Shown here: in pieces, positions 18,594 through 27,739 of the stretch
Layout: the number at the start of each line of letters is the position of its first letter
Position numbering within the stretch: position 1 is the first letter of the stretch
Assembly: GCF_029266855.1 (NCBI RefSeq)
Contig: NZ_JAQSWB010000003.1
Span: forward strand, 62,001 to 126,000
From: Fluviicola sp.
GTDB lineage: Bacteria; Bacteroidota; Bacteroidia; Flavobacteriales_D; Crocinitomicaceae
Length of the DNA stretch: 64,000 nt
Direction: 5' to 3'
Position numbers and translations under genes: made by a program
The notes under the pieces: generated by a model
Database searches by the model: none
Told to the model about the DNA's origin: nothing
The model's input: only the letters and a program-made list of their open reading frames with translations

Positions 18594-18692
18594 ATGAAAG
18601 AGCACAAACTGAGAATAATGGCTTTTGTAGACCGTACATTCTGGCTTTGGCTGGCAAGCGGATCCTTCATTATATTTTTAAGCTTTCGGTGA
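18594..18692 (+). CDS. Possible 32-residue membrane peptide
   Basis: A short frame with a basic start (MKEHKLRIMAF) and one hydrophobic helix of about 16 residues (FWLWLASGSFIIFLSF). A -7 promoter box lies 25 bases upstream, and no larger gene occupies the 321 bases between the lipoprotein and the convergent FadL-like gene. Evidence is circumstantial: length, promoter and hydrophobicity only. Conservation in relatives would decide it. Confidence 0.35.
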   Translation: MKEHKLRIMAFVDRTFWLWLASGSFIIFLSFR

Positions 18693-18788
18693 ATAAGCCG
18701 AATTTCTAATATCCTTAAACCTTCATTCTTCTGATTCTCAAAAGTGTGAATGCAATGAATCCGGGAACAGTCAATTCGGAATTCTCAA

Positions 18789-20276
18789 TCAGTTGTCTTC
18801 TTCCAATAGTTTCCCTAAAGTCAGTTCGATCATCAAACGATAGGAGTAAGCCTCTGTTTTCACTCCTGGCCCGTGATCACCCGTTAGTCCGTTTCGGGCT
18901 GCATTCGGAGTCGTGAAATCAACTGTGTAATTGGTTGTTTTCGGGAGCGCAAAACCAAATTCCATGACTATGGAAGCGCGTTTTCCACCTTTCAGGTCCA
19001 GGTTCCCGCCCAAAGCGAATACCATTCGGTTGTATTGAGAGGATTGAATGTTTTGCCTCGTAAATGTGAAAACCGGGTATCGGTTGTAGTTAAAATCCGT
19101 ATGAGCGCCGAATTGAATCCCTGCTTTTTTGGAAACCTGGATTTCGACTCCGATTCCGATATTCGTGACAGGTCTTGATGCTTCGCCGTAAGAAAGGAAT
19201 TTTTGGCCGCCAAATAATGCGACGATCACGGAATCAGTAATAAACTCCGGGTAATGCTGAGCTTCCGTCGGGTCATCGTGAATCAGGTAATAATTTTGTT
19301 TGAGAAAGGTTTCAGCCGAAGCATGCAGCCACACGTTTTCACTTATTTGTGCGCTGACCCCTAAACTGAATGAAGCCGGATTTTTATGTCTGACCTTTGT
19401 TCGTGTTGATTTTGATGCAATTGAAATATCAAAAGGAAGAAGGCCCTCTCCATCCAGGTTTACCGTAGAGAATTCCCTGAAAAAAGTACCTCTTCCCACG
19501 ATGTTAAATGTTGGAAGCGTTGCTGCAAAACCCAGCCGGAACTTCGGGTAATGAAGTAAGACGGAAGGTTTAAACATGGCCTTTACATCCCAGTAATTAA
19601 ATGAAATATTGGATGAAAACCGGGTGTCCTGGGAAGAAGAAGTGTCCTGGGGAAGTACCGTAACAGAGTAATCATTGTAATACTTGACACTCTTAAATAT
19701 TCCCATGTGTGTTAACCCGAAAGATAAGTGGGGAGTTGCATCATAGGAAATTCCAAATCCCACGGAATATTCGATATTGCGGATTTCCTGGGCATAAGTG
19801 GAAACAAAATCTTCCTGGCCGGGAAGATCAATTGCATCGTATTGTGCCGAATGAAATGAATTCAATTTGCTGTTGTGAACATTTTTGGATAAGAGCATAT
19901 ACCCGACATGCCATTTCGGGAATTTTTTCGGGATCATAATCCCCGCTATCATATTAGGAACCACTGAAAACTCCGTACTATGAAGATCCTGTTCCGGGCC
20001 AAGAGCGTTTTGCTGCTTGAATTTTCTGATCTGGTAGGCATTTACGGAAAAGGAAAGCGCTCTTTTTCCTACCAGTGCCATGGCAGCAGCATTGTAATAG
20101 ACCATTGAGTAATCATCTAAACCGCCAACAGCTGCTCCGCCTAAAGCAGTTGCTTTTATTCCGAATTGGTCATTCCAGTAATGATTGTCTTGTGCGTGTG
20201 ATGTGAGAGGAAACAGGCATATCAATAAGAGTTTGCCCAGGCATAATGGAAGTGAAATCGAAATTTGTTTGTTCAT
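18789..20276 (-). CDS. FadL/OmpP1-family outer membrane transport protein
   Basis: A 495-residue protein with a signal peptide (MNKQISISLPLCLGKLLLI...SHAQ) and the OMPP1/FadL/TodX N-terminal signature: a plug region (ATALGGAAVGGLDDYSMVYYNAAAM, the alanine/asparagine hatch) followed by alternating barrel strands with aromatic ends. FadL-type channels carry long-chain fatty acids or other hydrophobic molecules across the outer membrane. No catabolic genes lie nearby, so the substrate is open. Its C-terminus does not end in the usual aromatic residue (LLEEDN), a small oddity. Confidence 0.8.
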   Translation of the reverse strand: MNKQISISLPLCLGKLLLICLFPLTSHAQDNHYWNDQFGIKATALGGAAVGGLDDYSMVYYNAAAMALVGKRALSFSVNAYQIRKFKQQNALGPEQDLHSTEFSVVPNMIAGIMIPKKFPKWHVGYMLLSKNVHNSKLNSFHSAQYDAIDLPGQEDFVSTYAQEIRNIEYSVGFGISYDATPHLSFGLTHMGIFKSVKYYNDYSVTVLPQDTSSSQDTRFSSNISFNYWDVKAMFKPSVLLHYPKFRLGFAATLPTFNIVGRGTFFREFSTVNLDGEGLLPFDISIASKSTRTKVRHKNPASFSLGVSAQISENVWLHASAETFLKQNYYLIHDDPTEAQHYPEFITDSVIVALFGGQKFLSYGEASRPVTNIGIGVEIQVSKKAGIQFGAHTDFNYNRYPVFTFTRQNIQSSQYNRMVFALGGNLDLKGGKRASIVMEFGFALPKTTNYTVDFTTPNAARNGLTGDHGPGVKTEAYSYRLMIELTLGKLLEEDN

Positions 20277-20370
20277 ATTCTCTAAGATAAAAATTAATCC
20301 CGGTTTGTTCTGTCAATTTGACAGGATAAATTATTCGGACTAGTTGTTGAGGGAAGTGGGTGTGAATCAA

Positions 20371-21183
20371 ATGAAACAATTTTCGGGAAGGTCCGCGGAA
20401 GCGCTCATATACCCCTTGCTTTTATTGCTTGTTTGCTGGGCAATATGGCTTCTGGAAAAGACTTCCGGAGCGAGTGATTTTATCCAATGGGGGATTCGTC
20501 CGAGGCATTGGAGCAGTTGGAAAGGACTGTTTTTCATGCCATTATTGCATGATCCCTATAGTGTGAAACATATTTTGAATAATTCACTTCCGACTTATTT
20601 GCTGCTTGCTGCCGTCATTTATTATTACCGGGAAGTTGCACTTAAGGTGTTCCTGATCTCCTGGTTCGGTACTGGTTTGATCGTTTGGTGGGTTGCACAG
20701 GATAATGGTGCCTATCATATCGGGATGAGCGGGGTTATATATGCGCTCTTCGGCTTTTTGTTTATTTCCGGATTCTTTAGAAGAGTCAGAGCCCTGCAGG
20801 GAATTTCACTGGCAATCATCTTTGTTTACGGAAGTATGATCTGGGGTATTTTCCCGACTGAGCCGTCCATTTCCTGGGAAGGACATTTCGGTGGATTTAT
20901 CGTAGGAGTCGGTTTGGCAATTGCATTTAGAAAGCATGGACCCGTAAGTCCGAAATATCAGTACGAAGTTGAAAAAGAACTGGGTATTGAACCTCCCGAT
21001 TTGGAAGGAATGTGGAGAAGGAACCAGGAAGAAATTGCACACAGGCAGTATTTGGAACAATTGTACAGGGAGCAGGAAAACCAGCAGGGTTCACATCCGC
21101 CAGTTCAGATTATATATCACATAAACCCAGCTAAGAAACCACAGGATGAGGAAGAAAAACCTCAGGACGATACTGAAAAATAA
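20371..21183 (+). CDS. Rhomboid-family intramembrane serine protease
   Basis: A 270-residue membrane protein with six predicted helices and both members of the rhomboid catalytic dyad: Ser120 in HIGMSGVIYALFG (GxSG) and His172 in WEGHFGGFIVG (HxxG). The family cleaves transmembrane substrates inside the membrane. A cytosolic, charged C-terminal tail of ~75 residues rich in Glu/Lys/Pro (from about residue 195) follows. The frame reaches a TTG at 20344, but the ATG at 20371 is the better start. Its 3' end overlaps the convergent sixA-like gene by 53 bases. Confidence 0.9.
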   Translation: MKQFSGRSAEALIYPLLLLLVCWAIWLLEKTSGASDFIQWGIRPRHWSSWKGLFFMPLLHDPYSVKHILNNSLPTYLLLAAVIYYYREVALKVFLISWFGTGLIVWWVAQDNGAYHIGMSGVIYALFGFLFISGFFRRVRALQGISLAIIFVYGSMIWGIFPTEPSISWEGHFGGFIVGVGLAIAFRKHGPVSPKYQYEVEKELGIEPPDLEGMWRRNQEEIAHRQYLEQLYREQENQQGSHPPVQIIYHINPAKKPQDEEEKPQDDTEK

Positions 21184-21637
21184 CAGCTGCTATTCCTTCG
21201 CTTAAATAATCCCACGATTCAAAAGGAATGGCCAATGACACCATTTCTGAAGTGCGGAGCGGAATAATTTCTCCGGAAAGATAACTGGCAAGTTGTGAGA
21301 TTCCTTCGTTATGTCCGACAAGAGTTACAATCGGTTCATTCTTTCCGTGATCCGTAATAACCCGGATCATTTCATAGTGCGAAGCATCGTAGAGTTCTTT
21401 TGTGAGTTCGGAATTGCACCGTTCGGTAAGATGCTGGCAAATGATCGATTTGGTTTGCTGAGTTCTTACAGCACTGGAACAAACAACTTTCCCCAGGGAA
21501 ATGTGATGTGTTTGTAAATAGTTGCCAAGTACGTTTGCCTGAGAGATACCTTTGGCAAGCAGCTCACGATCATAATCATTCCCTGTAGGTGATATCTGCT
21601 GCGTTTTCGCATGCCGAATAAGGTTCAGTGTTAACAT
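21131..21637 (-). CDS. Histidine phosphatase family protein, SixA-like
   Basis: A 168-residue cytosolic phosphatase of the RHG branch: the catalytic LIRHAKTQQ near the N-terminus (phosphohistidine) and the second histidine in VTLVGHNEGIS, with CSSAVRTQQT between, as in SixA, which dephosphorylates histidine-containing phosphocarriers. The ATG at 21637 is used; the longer TTG start at 21691 adds an unlikely N-terminal extension. Its final 53 bases overlap the end of the rhomboid gene on the other strand. Substrate in this organism is inference. Confidence 0.85.
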   Translation of the reverse strand: MLTLNLIRHAKTQQISPTGNDYDRELLAKGISQANVLGNYLQTHHISLGKVVCSSAVRTQQTKSIICQHLTERCNSELTKELYDASHYEMIRVITDHGKNEPIVTLVGHNEGISQLASYLSGEIIPLRTSEMVSLAIPFESWDYLSEGIAAVIFQYRPEVFLPHPVVS

Positions 21638-21744
21638 TTTTACGTAATTTCCAACCAATCGTAAAGATATGACGTTATGTGTAAAAAGCAAGATTCAACT
21701 TCAAACATTTTGACTTGTTAATGAACAATTTTGAACCCAAGTAA

Positions 21745-22320
21745 ATGCAAGTAACCAAACAGATATTGTTGGGGTCCGCTGAGAATGATAGACGTGCTCA
21801 AAAAGTACTCTATGAGTATTGCTACAGGCAGTTTATCCGCCTGTGCATGCGCTACTATGCAAATCACGAGGATGCCAGACATGCATTGAATAATGGGTTT
21901 TTGAAGATTGTGAACGGATTGCAGAATGTTGATTTGGACGAATTGAACTTTGCTGCCTGGGCAAAACGGATCATTGTAAACACCTTAATCGATGAATACC
22001 GGAAAAATAAAAACCACAACCAGGTAATAATAGCCAGGGAAACAGAAGCAGAACTGGCCAATTCGGCAGAGAAAGTTGAGAATTTAGGTGCGCTGGAATT
22101 GAATTACCAGGAAATTTTAGACCTGCTTAAAACCATTCCGCCAATTTCTGCACATGTTTTTACATTGTATGTGATTGACGGATATAACCACAAAGAAATC
22201 GGAGATTTACTCGAGATTTCGGAGGGAACATCAAAATGGCATCTTTCAACTGCACGGAAATTGCTGCGAGAAAGACTCGAATTGATGGAAAACAGATATG
22301 AAAAACGCTTTGTAATATGA
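21745..22320 (+). CDS. RNA polymerase sigma factor, sigma-70 ECF type
   Basis: A 191-residue extracytoplasmic-function sigma factor. Region 2 is at ~20-90 (LYEYCYRQFIRLCMRYYANHEDA ... FAAWAKRIIVNTLIDEYRK) and region 4 at ~125-180 (LLKTIPPISAHVFTLYVIDG, HKEIGDLLEISEGTSKWHLS). The stop overlaps the next gene's ATG (ATGA at 22317-22320), the classical arrangement for a sigma factor and its anti-sigma factor. The target regulon and the inducing signal are unknown. Divergent from the sixA-like gene. Confidence 0.93.
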   Translation: MQVTKQILLGSAENDRRAQKVLYEYCYRQFIRLCMRYYANHEDARHALNNGFLKIVNGLQNVDLDELNFAAWAKRIIVNTLIDEYRKNKNHNQVIIARETEAELANSAEKVENLGALELNYQEILDLLKTIPPISAHVFTLYVIDGYNHKEIGDLLEISEGTSKWHLSTARKLLRERLELMENRYEKRFVI

Positions 22321-23534
22321 GATATTCGGACCGACATATTAGCGACGAAGAGCTAGATCAGTTGTTCAGAGATGCACATGCCTCTGAAGGACAAGAGTCT
22401 CTTTTTGTCCCTGAATTCTGGTCTGAAATGGAAGCAATGCTTCCTGCTGAGAAAAAAAAGAAACGAGGATTTTATTGGATTCCGGTTGCAGCTACTGCTA
22501 TTGTGTTTTCCATTATTTTATTCTACCCTTCCAAAACGCCACAGGTTGACATTCTTGGAGAAAATGAGAAACAGCATGAAACTGGTTCAAACCCGGATGT
22601 CAAATTCACGCTGAACCAGAATGAAAGACAACATGAGGAAGTTCGTACACTCAAAACTCAAACCGTCATTGCTGCTGATCTGCAATCTAGTTCTGCTAAA
22701 ACATCTCATAAAAGCGTGAAAACCTATTTCCATGCGGAAAGAAGTAATCACTCCAATAATGCCAGATCTGATTTTAAGAAGGACACAGAACCTGCTAAGA
22801 TTCTTTCTGTTATGGATGAACCGCAAATCCTGGATGCTCCGTCAGTTCAGGGATCATTGAGTGCTGATTTGGACTCCATTCGCCTGGAACCTCGAAACGA
22901 ACGCATCATTCACGAAGAAATTGCCGCATTACCTAAGAAAACCTCGAATGAATCGAATCAGTGGTATTTGGAGTTAGGTCCGACAATTGGCCAGTCTCCT
23001 TATTTATCACCCGGTCAGAAAAGAAATGCAGTCGGTGGTGCTGTGTTGGGTGGCGGTTATACAAAAAGGATCGATAATGCCTTTGTAAGTTTTGGTTTGC
23101 AGGCACGCCTTGAAGGATTCGGGGGATTGGAATACCGGGAAACCAATTTCTCTCAGAATATTGTCAGAACAGTTTCCGTAAAACAGCTTTATTCATTGGA
23201 AATACCGCTGAAATTCGGTTATGTTTTCAGACGTTCGGAGTTTGCTTTTGCAGTAACTCCGGGAGTTCAGCTCTTTATTCACGGAAAGGAAAGGATTACG
23301 GAGAACCAGGTTCTTCAGCGTGAAAATTCATTTACAGGTAAAGTAGAGCATTCCAACTCATTGACTATGGAATTCGGGTTCCAGTACTATTATAATTTCT
23401 CTTCCCGCTTTGCTGTCGGAGCTAAGTTTAATGCTGATATCCTGAGACCTTTCCATACGGATTATTACCTTGGAAAATCTGCAGGATTGCCGGTGAACGG
23501 ACAAATTGTCTTAAGAACAACAATCTCTAAGTAA
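22317..23534 (+). CDS. Anti-sigma-like membrane protein fused to an outer-membrane-type beta-barrel
   Basis: A 405-residue protein in three parts. The N-terminus (1-50) is charged and cytosolic, as in anti-sigma factors (HISDEELDQLFRDAHASE, VPEFWSEMEAMLPA). One transmembrane helix follows at ~51-71 (GFYWIPVAATAIVFSIILFY), then a low-complexity periplasmic linker (~75-210). The C-terminus (~215-405) shows antiparallel barrel strands of the PorT/outer-membrane-barrel type (WYLELGPTIGQSPYLSPG, LYSLEIPLKFGYVFRRSEF, NSLTMEFGFQYYYNFSSRF). The 4-base overlap with the sigma factor gene argues it is the cognate regulator. The topology, inner-membrane helix plus outer-membrane-type barrel, is odd; the role is inference. 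Confidence 0.7.
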   Translation: MRYSDRHISDEELDQLFRDAHASEGQESLFVPEFWSEMEAMLPAEKKKKRGFYWIPVAATAIVFSIILFYPSKTPQVDILGENEKQHETGSNPDVKFTLNQNERQHEEVRTLKTQTVIAADLQSSSAKTSHKSVKTYFHAERSNHSNNARSDFKKDTEPAKILSVMDEPQILDAPSVQGSLSADLDSIRLEPRNERIIHEEIAALPKKTSNESNQWYLELGPTIGQSPYLSPGQKRNAVGGAVLGGGYTKRIDNAFVSFGLQARLEGFGGLEYRETNFSQNIVRTVSVKQLYSLEIPLKFGYVFRRSEFAFAVTPGVQLFIHGKERITENQVLQRENSFTGKVEHSNSLTMEFGFQYYYNFSSRFAVGAKFNADILRPFHTDYYLGKSAGLPVNGQIVLRTTISK

Positions 23535-23550
23535 GTTCGGGAAGTATTCA

Positions 23551-23558
23551 TATATTTG
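23551..23558 (+). promoter_or_regulatory. -7 element for the T9SS cargo gene
   Basis: TATATTTG matches TAnnTTTG and ends 16 bases before the ATG at 23575, so this gene can be transcribed independently of the sigma/anti-sigma pair. Confidence 0.55.
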
Positions 23559-23574
23559 TTGAAACTACTTTGTA

Positions 23575-24651
23575 ATGAAACATTTGCTACTTCCTCTGCT
23601 TGCGTTAAGCTCTATTTCTTTCGGACAGATTACATTAACAGATCAGCACTTTGCAGGTCCGGCTGAATCCTATATTTTTAGTACATTGACTGATCCGACA
23701 ATTGATTTTGCTACGACAGGTGCCAATTATACCTGGGATTTTTCAGACATGATTCCACAGGATCAAAGAGGTTTGGTTACGCGTCCCACAAGTCAATTGT
23801 CCGGCTTATCGGTATTGATGTTCGGAAGTTTTGCTCCCGTACCTTATAAAGCAAGTTATTTTAATGAGACAACCGATCTTCCGCTGGATCAGGCATCTGC
23901 TTTTTTACCCATTCAGATCGATGAACTGAACCAGTTCACAAAGAATGCGGCTAATGCAATTACCTCTATCGGGTATGAATTGGTCAGTAACGGGCAAGGC
24001 CTTGGTTTCCGCTCGGATACGATCGAAACGCGGTATGCACTTCCAATGACTTACGGGAATAATTATGAATCACGTGGATATACCAACCTGGATTTAAACC
24101 CGATTTACGACGCCAAGTGGAGACAGCACCGTCACCGGATTACGAATGTAGATGGCTGGGGAACTGTAAAAACACCATTCGGCCAGTTTGATGCATTGAG
24201 AATTCATCACGTAATCGATGAATTTGATTCGATCTACTTTTCGGTTCAGGGCTTTGGTATGTGGCTTCCGATTCCGGTCCCGCTGACGCATGAATACGAA
24301 TGGAGATCAACTTCCGATAAAGAAGCCGTGATGAAGATCCGTACCAATGAAATTGGAGGAAACGAAACAGTTACAGCGATTGAATACCGTGATAATTTCA
24401 ACGGACTTGGCCTGGTTGAAAGTGAAATGAATGTTTCCTTTTATCCGAATCCTGTTATCAATGAGCTTCATGTTTCAACTCCCGAATTAGCTTCGGCCTT
24501 CTTTATTGTGGATAATTCAGGAAGAATCCTGAGCCGTATTTCAGTATCTTCCAAAGACCAGGTAGTGGATGTTTCCGAATTAGCTTCGGGAGCTTATTCC
24601 TTGGTGGTTTTGTTCTCAAATGAATACACAGCAGTAAAATTCATTAAATAA
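23575..24651 (+). CDS. Secreted protein with T9SS type A sorting domain
   Basis: A 358-residue protein with a signal peptide (MKHLLLPLLALSSISFGQ), a ~250-residue beta-rich N-terminal domain of the kind common to hypothetical secreted proteins of Flavobacteriales (YTWDFSDMIPQ, YALPMTYGNNYESRG), and a C-terminal T9SS type A sorting domain (MNVSFYPNPVINELHVS, GRILSRISVSS, GAYSLVVLFSNEYTAVKFIK). It will be secreted or attached to the surface. No enzymatic motif is visible. It follows the sigma/anti-sigma pair with its own promoter box, so it might or might not belong to their regulon. Confidence 0.87.
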   Translation: MKHLLLPLLALSSISFGQITLTDQHFAGPAESYIFSTLTDPTIDFATTGANYTWDFSDMIPQDQRGLVTRPTSQLSGLSVLMFGSFAPVPYKASYFNETTDLPLDQASAFLPIQIDELNQFTKNAANAITSIGYELVSNGQGLGFRSDTIETRYALPMTYGNNYESRGYTNLDLNPIYDAKWRQHRHRITNVDGWGTVKTPFGQFDALRIHHVIDEFDSIYFSVQGFGMWLPIPVPLTHEYEWRSTSDKEAVMKIRTNEIGGNETVTAIEYRDNFNGLGLVESEMNVSFYPNPVINELHVSTPELASAFFIVDNSGRILSRISVSSKDQVVDVSELASGAYSLVVLFSNEYTAVKFIK

Positions 24652-24666
24652 GCGTAACTTTACAGT

Positions 24667-25076
<410 letters not shown>

Positions 25077-25088
<12 letters not shown>

Positions 25089-25556
25089 TTTTTTAAAATG
25101 CTGTTTATACGCATTCTTACGTTCCTGCAGGATCGTTTCAATTGTTCCGCCCTGCGTTGGTTTACCGCATAGAATAGTGTGGTACCGCACTCCGTCAAAT
25201 TTGAACTTCAGAAAAGTAATGGATAAGCCCAGCATCGATATTGAACGGGCTTTTTTGATACAGATAAATTCCAGCACAAAAGAACGTTCCGACAATAATT
25301 TGATGATAAGCACATCATTTTTGATATACCCGGTAGCCAAAGTAGCCCGGATAATTCTCACCAGTAAAGAAAAGATAATTGCAAGACAAACAGTAGTTGC
25401 CAGTGGGATGAGAAAATGATTGGTCATTTGAATCGAAAGACCCACGAATAAGGAGCTCATAAACAAGTAGGAGATGACAAGTAATCCAAAGGTTTGTTTA
25501 CGGTTATCCGGGTTTAGTAGTATTCGATCCGCATTGATAAGAACGGTAGAATTCAT
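25077..25556 (-). CDS. Two-helix membrane protein, PH-like
   Basis: A 159-residue protein: a short N-terminal part, two hydrophobic helices at ~23-45 (FGLLVISYLFMSSLFVGL) and ~48-67 (FLIPLATTVCLAIIFSLLV), then a C-terminal beta-rich domain (NDVLIIKLLSERSFVLEFI, LKFKFDGVRYHTILCGKP). This layout resembles small bacterial PH-domain membrane proteins, but the match is weak. Convergent with and slightly overlapping rnpB. Confidence 0.6.
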
Positions 25557-25646
25557 AATAGTAGCGATGAAGTGTTGCCTAAAAATAAACTAAATTTGAA
25601 ATGCTACTGAAATTTTAACAAATTAATTTTTAGTTACTAAAGGAAA

Positions 25647-26504
25647 TTATTGAATTTCAAGGCTTCGGATCAAAAAATTAGGTTGAATCGTTTTAAAAGT
25701 TGAGAGCTGATTTCTGTTTGAAGCTATTTGATGCTGGAAACGGGCATAAAACTCGATGAATTGCTGTGAGGCTACTTTGTTCCTGCTGTATTTATATAAG
25801 CTAACACTGGTGAAATTGGTCATGAATCGCTGTTTTTCAACCAGGTAATAAAAGCACTTTGATTTTTCGTAATGAATATCCCGATTAGAGAGTTCTACTA
25901 TCTGGCTTAAGGTGTAGATAGTATATTTCTGGTTGTTCGGAACAGTGTTTTGTACGATGGATGAAAATTTGCTTGTTTTTTTCAGTTTCATCAAATAAGA
26001 ACTCGCATTCGATTCGATGGCAATTTTGGGATGAATACTGTCTTTGTTAAACTTGTTCCAATTCATTGGACTGCAATTCGCACTGGAATCTTTTTCCGTG
26101 ACCAAAATAAGCGGGTTGTGACATATGGGAACCCAATATCCGTGATTGTTATTAAACTGGCGATCGATGTTCCTGAAAAAGCTTCTTCCCCGTAATTGAC
26201 TGAATAGGCTTTTGTTGTACAGGTTTTCTCTCAAACTGTCGGATGATAAGAGTAGTACATCTATCCCGGTATTGAATTTATTTTTCCGGATCGATTGTGC
26301 GATTTCATCCTGGGTTTGATAAATCATCTGAACGGAAACGTTTTTGGATTGCTCGAATTCCCGGATGATTAAACTGTCCGCCGGGCAATAGAAATCGGTG
26401 TAGACCACAATTTTTTCGTGGACACTTGGTTTTGCCTCATCCAAGACACAGGAATGAAGTACGGTAAAGAGTCCTGAAAAAAGGACATAAAACTTCCAAT
26501 TCAT
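25647..26504 (-). CDS. Solute-binding-protein-like lipoprotein
   Basis: A 285-residue lipoprotein (MNWKFYVLFSGLFTVLHSC, Cys19 after LHS). The mature part begins KIVVYTDFYCPADSLIIREF and continues FNTGIDVLLLSSDSLREN, matching the N-lobe pattern of class II periplasmic solute-binding proteins such as the ferric-iron protein FbpA (VVYTS.., GxxxDV). Tyr and Asn positions later in the sequence are not clearly iron ligands. No ABC permease or ATPase gene is adjacent, so either transport partners lie elsewhere or this is a repurposed binding protein. Function uncertain. Confidence 0.6.
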   Translation of the reverse strand: MNWKFYVLFSGLFTVLHSCVLDEAKPSVHEKIVVYTDFYCPADSLIIREFEQSKNVSVQMIYQTQDEIAQSIRKNKFNTGIDVLLLSSDSLRENLYNKSLFSQLRGRSFFRNIDRQFNNNHGYWVPICHNPLILVTEKDSSANCSPMNWNKFNKDSIHPKIAIESNASSYLMKLKKTSKFSSIVQNTVPNNQKYTIYTLSQIVELSNRDIHYEKSKCFYYLVEKQRFMTNFTSVSLYKYSRNKVASQQFIEFYARFQHQIASNRNQLSTFKTIQPNFLIRSLEIQ

Positions 26505-26530
26505 AATGGACCAAAGATAGTGGTATTTCG

Positions 26531-26538
26531 TACTTTTG
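26531..26538 (+). promoter_or_regulatory. -7 element deciding the HEAT protein start
   Basis: TACTTTTG matches TAnnTTTG and ends 16 bases before the GTG at 26555. The first in-frame codon compatible with this transcript is that GTG, which supports it as the start. Confidence 0.55.
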
Positions 26539-26554
26539 TAAAAAAAATAATCAG

Positions 26555-27133
26555 GTGTCGAAAAGCAATTTAAATAAACAGGACAAGTTAAAGATCAGTA
26601 AACTGTTAAGTGATTTACAAAGTAAGGATGAAATAAAGGTGGCAGGTGCGATCAAGGCATTTTCAGTTCACGGTCATGCTTCAGTTATCGAACCGCTTAT
26701 AGAAGTTTGGAGATCCGGACTGTCGTCCGAAAATGAAGCACTGCTTATCGACTTACTTCAAAGTTTGAAGGATACTTCATCCATTGAGCCGCTGATGGAA
26801 GCGTTCAAAAACCCAGTAAACTCACACCTTCGCAGAAAACTGATCAGCACTTTCTGGAATTCCAAACTGGATTTTTCAGATTATTTGGCAGACTTCGTTT
26901 TGTTTGGAATAGAGGGCGACTTTTTGGATGCCCTTGAAGCAATTACCTTAATAGAGAATTTTGAAACGGTCGCACCTGAATCTGCAATCCTGGAATCACA
27001 GCTTCTGCTAACGGAATATTTCGGGCAGACGGAACACCGAAACGACCAAAAGGACGCAATCTTAACCGATTTGGCTATGCTTTTGAAAGATTTCTCAGAA
27101 TTGGAAGGGACAGACGACTTATTCTTAGAATAG
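26555..27133 (+). CDS. HEAT-repeat protein
   Basis: A 192-residue cytosolic protein with helical HEAT-like repeats: IKAFSVHGHASVIEPLIEVW, LLIDLLQSLKDTSSIEPLME and LRRKLISTFWNSKLDFSDYL. HEAT folds are protein-interaction scaffolds; no catalytic function is implied. It uses a GTG start (26555), supported by the promoter box. Its last 9 bases overlap the 3' end of the deoxynucleoside kinase gene on the other strand. Confidence 0.72.
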   Translation: MSKSNLNKQDKLKISKLLSDLQSKDEIKVAGAIKAFSVHGHASVIEPLIEVWRSGLSSENEALLIDLLQSLKDTSSIEPLMEAFKNPVNSHLRRKLISTFWNSKLDFSDYLADFVLFGIEGDFLDALEAITLIENFETVAPESAILESQLLLTEYFGQTEHRNDQKDAILTDLAMLLKDFSELEGTDDLFLE

Positions 27134-27739
27134 GCCGTTTATTTCAGCATCAATTGATTGAATGATTTTCCCTAAATCTTCCTGGTTTTCAGGAAAACGG
27201 TTGTTATCTACATCAATGATCAGTAATTTGCCATTGTCGTACGTTGAAATCCATGCTTCGTAACGCTCGTTTAAGCGTTTCAGATAATCCAAACGGATAC
27301 TTTCTTCGTATTCTCTTCCGCGCTGCTGGATTTGATTTACTAAGGTCGGAACAGATGCTCTGAGGTAAATCAACAGATCAGGTGCCGAAACAAAGGAATC
27401 CATTAAGTTGAACAAGGAAAAGTAGTTTTCAAAATCACGCGTTGTCATTAAACCCATAGAATGAAGATTCGGGGCAAAAATGAAGGCATCTTCATAAATC
27501 GTTCTATCCTGGATCACGTGAGTTGTGCTGTTCTTGATCTCCTGGATTTGTGTAAAGCGGGAGTTCAAATAGTAAATCTGCAAATTGAAAGACCAACGCT
27601 GCATATCCTCATAGAAATCATTTAGGTATGGATTCATTTCAACATCCTCAAAATGAGTTTCCCAGTTATAATGTTTTGCTAACATTTGTGTCAGGGTTGT
27701 CTTTCCGGAACCTATATTTCCAGCTACTGCAATATGCAT
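27125..27739 (-). CDS. Deoxynucleoside kinase
   Basis: A 204-residue kinase of the dCK/dGK/TK2-like family that salvages deoxynucleosides. P-loop at 7-16 (GNIGSGKTTL), the substrate-binding Glu in HFEDVEMNPYLNDFY, the catalytic DRT motif (VIQDRTIYEDAFIF), and a lid region (QRGREYEESIRLDYLKRLNE). Bacteroidota often encode such deoxyadenosine/deoxyguanosine kinases. Exact specificity cannot be read from the sequence. Confidence 0.93.
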   Translation of the reverse strand: MHIAVAGNIGSGKTTLTQMLAKHYNWETHFEDVEMNPYLNDFYEDMQRWSFNLQIYYLNSRFTQIQEIKNSTTHVIQDRTIYEDAFIFAPNLHSMGLMTTRDFENYFSLFNLMDSFVSAPDLLIYLRASVPTLVNQIQQRGREYEESIRLDYLKRLNERYEAWISTYDNGKLLIIDVDNNRFPENQEDLGKIIQSIDAEINGLF

